From positions 1 to 5,688 of the forward strand of contig JAFVVU010000314.1 in assembly GCA_017502065.1 (NCBI GenBank): DNA of 5,688 nt. Reading direction: 5' to 3'. Below are positions 4,883-5,688 of this stretch, in pieces. How positions within the stretch are numbered: position 1 is the first letter of the stretch; the number at the start of each line of letters is the position of its first letter. Position numbers and translations under genes: made by a program. Below the pieces are notes generated by a model. It had not been told where the DNA came from. It saw only the letters and a list, made by a program, of their open reading frames with translations, and ran no database searches. This DNA is from Clostridia bacterium (GTDB taxonomy: Bacteria; Bacillota; Clostridia; RUG12999).

Positions 4883-5688
4883 TAGAATTTTTTAATGCTC
4901 TTCTGTCTTACCCATTTCTTCAAAGAGCGGTTGTTGTAGGGATTTTGGTATCACTGTGCCTTGCTCTTCTGGGTGTAAGCCTTGTGCTGAAAAGATATTC
5001 AATGATTGGCGATGGTCTTTCTCATGTGGGATTTGGAGCATTGTCGGTTGCGATGGCATTTAATCTGGCACCGTTAGCGATATCCATACCGGTTGTTATT
5101 GTTGCTGCATTTTTGCTTCTCAGATTAAATGAAAACAGTAAAATAAAAGGGGACTCCGCAATTGCAATGGTAGCAAGCAGTTCACTTGCAATAGGTGCTA
5201 TTGTTACATCTATGAAAAGTGGAATGACAGCTGATGTCTGCAATTATATGTTTGGAAGCATTCTTGCAATGACAAGTGTCGATGTATGGATAACGGCAAT
5301 AGTTTCGATTGGAGTTATTGTTTTATATATTTTATTTTATAACAGGATGTTTTTAATAACTTTTGATGAAAGCTTTGCAACGGCAACGGGTGTTAATGCA
5401 AAAAAATATAATATGATACTTGCTTTTCTGACAGCTGTTACAATTGTTGTTGGTATGAGGATGATGGGCGCGCTTCTGATTTCGAGCTTAATTATTTTCC
5501 CGGCACTTACAGCAATGCGTGTTTGCAAAAGCTTTAAACGTGTTGTGATTGTTGCGGCTATAGTATCGGTAATATGTTTCATCGTTGGAATGATTGCTTC
5601 ATTTGTGCTTTCTACACCTGTCGGAGCAAGTGTTGTTGTTTCTAATTTAATATGTTTTCTGATTTTCTACTGTATAGGAAAAATAAAA
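4879..5688 (+). CDS. znuB: Metal ABC transporter permease (ZnuB-like, ABC-3 family), 3' end cut by window
   Basis: 270 codons are open to the last base of the window with no stop, so the gene is incomplete. The family is usually about 265-290 residues, so little should be missing. The product is a very hydrophobic polytopic membrane protein with many hydrophobic stretches, for example about 16-37, 62-82, 134-154, 179-212 and 222-244. ABC-3 family landmarks are RYSMIGDGLSHVGFGA (39-54), a cytoplasmic FDESFATATGV segment (162-172) that probably contacts the ATPase, and MRMMGALLISSLIIFPALTA (193-212). It forms the membrane channel through which the metal from the lipoprotein is imported. GGAGGA at 4865-4870, 8 bases upstream, and the four-base ATGA overlap with the ATPase gene fix the start. 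The metal is inferred as zinc from context. Confidence 0.92.
   Translation, partial: MIEFFNALLSYPFLQRAVVVGILVSLCLALLGVSLVLKRYSMIGDGLSHVGFGALSVAMAFNLAPLAISIPVVIVAAFLLLRLNENSKIKGDSAIAMVASSSLAIGAIVTSMKSGMTADVCNYMFGSILAMTSVDVWITAIVSIGVIVLYILFYNRMFLITFDESFATATGVNAKKYNMILAFLTAVTIVVGMRMMGALLISSLIIFPALTAMRVCKSFKRVVIVAAIVSVICFIVGMIASFVLSTPVGASVVVSNLICFLIFYCIGKIK

Noticed and set aside
5022..5582. Open frames on the - strand across the permease region
   Set aside because: They are antisense to a continuous 270-codon permease frame that has full family motifs and a good start.

Overview
The window reads as ordinary chromosomal DNA from an anaerobic, low-GC Gram-positive bacterium, most likely a member of the Clostridia. 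The reasons are the AT-rich sequence, strong AGGAGG-type ribosome binding sites (one with a TTG start), consensus sigma-A promoters, two lipoproteins with lipoboxes, and a ferredoxin-linked 2-oxoacid oxidoreductase typical of strict anaerobes. No tRNA, rRNA, CRISPR array, insertion sequence or phage module was seen.

Left block (1-1400, + strand): the end of an operon for a multi-subunit 2-oxoacid:ferredoxin oxidoreductase (Vor/Kor/Por superfamily). It holds the last codons of the alpha subunit, then the complete TPP-binding beta subunit and the gamma subunit. All are joined by one-base stop/start overlaps and end at a strong hairpin terminator that also serves the convergent operon.

Middle block (1403-2724, - strand): a two-gene operon read leftward from its own promoter. 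The first gene encodes a secreted PrsA/parvulin-type peptidyl-prolyl isomerase lipoprotein. The second encodes an 86-residue uncharacterised protein with a TTG start, whose ribosome binding site overlaps the stop codon of the first.

Intergenic region (2680-2857): divergent promoters. The rightward one is an exact TTGACA-17 bp-TATAAT promoter followed at the expected transcription start by an 11-1-11 dyad with one mismatch, a good candidate operator for the regulator it precedes.

Right block (2858-5688, + strand): a tightly coupled metal-uptake operon with a Fur-family repressor (probably Zur-like), a ZnuA-like lipoprotein, a ZnuC-like ATPase and a ZnuB-like permease still open at the window end. 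The simplest model is that the repressor senses intracellular Zn(II) (or another divalent metal) and, when loaded, shuts off its own operon at the dyad. When metal is scarce, the lipoprotein captures the ion outside the membrane and hands it to the permease, driven by the ATPase.

I found no convincing evidence of an undescribed system. The points most worth a second look are the operator-like dyad, the non-canonical metal site of the binding protein, and the small conserved-looking protein coupled to the foldase.
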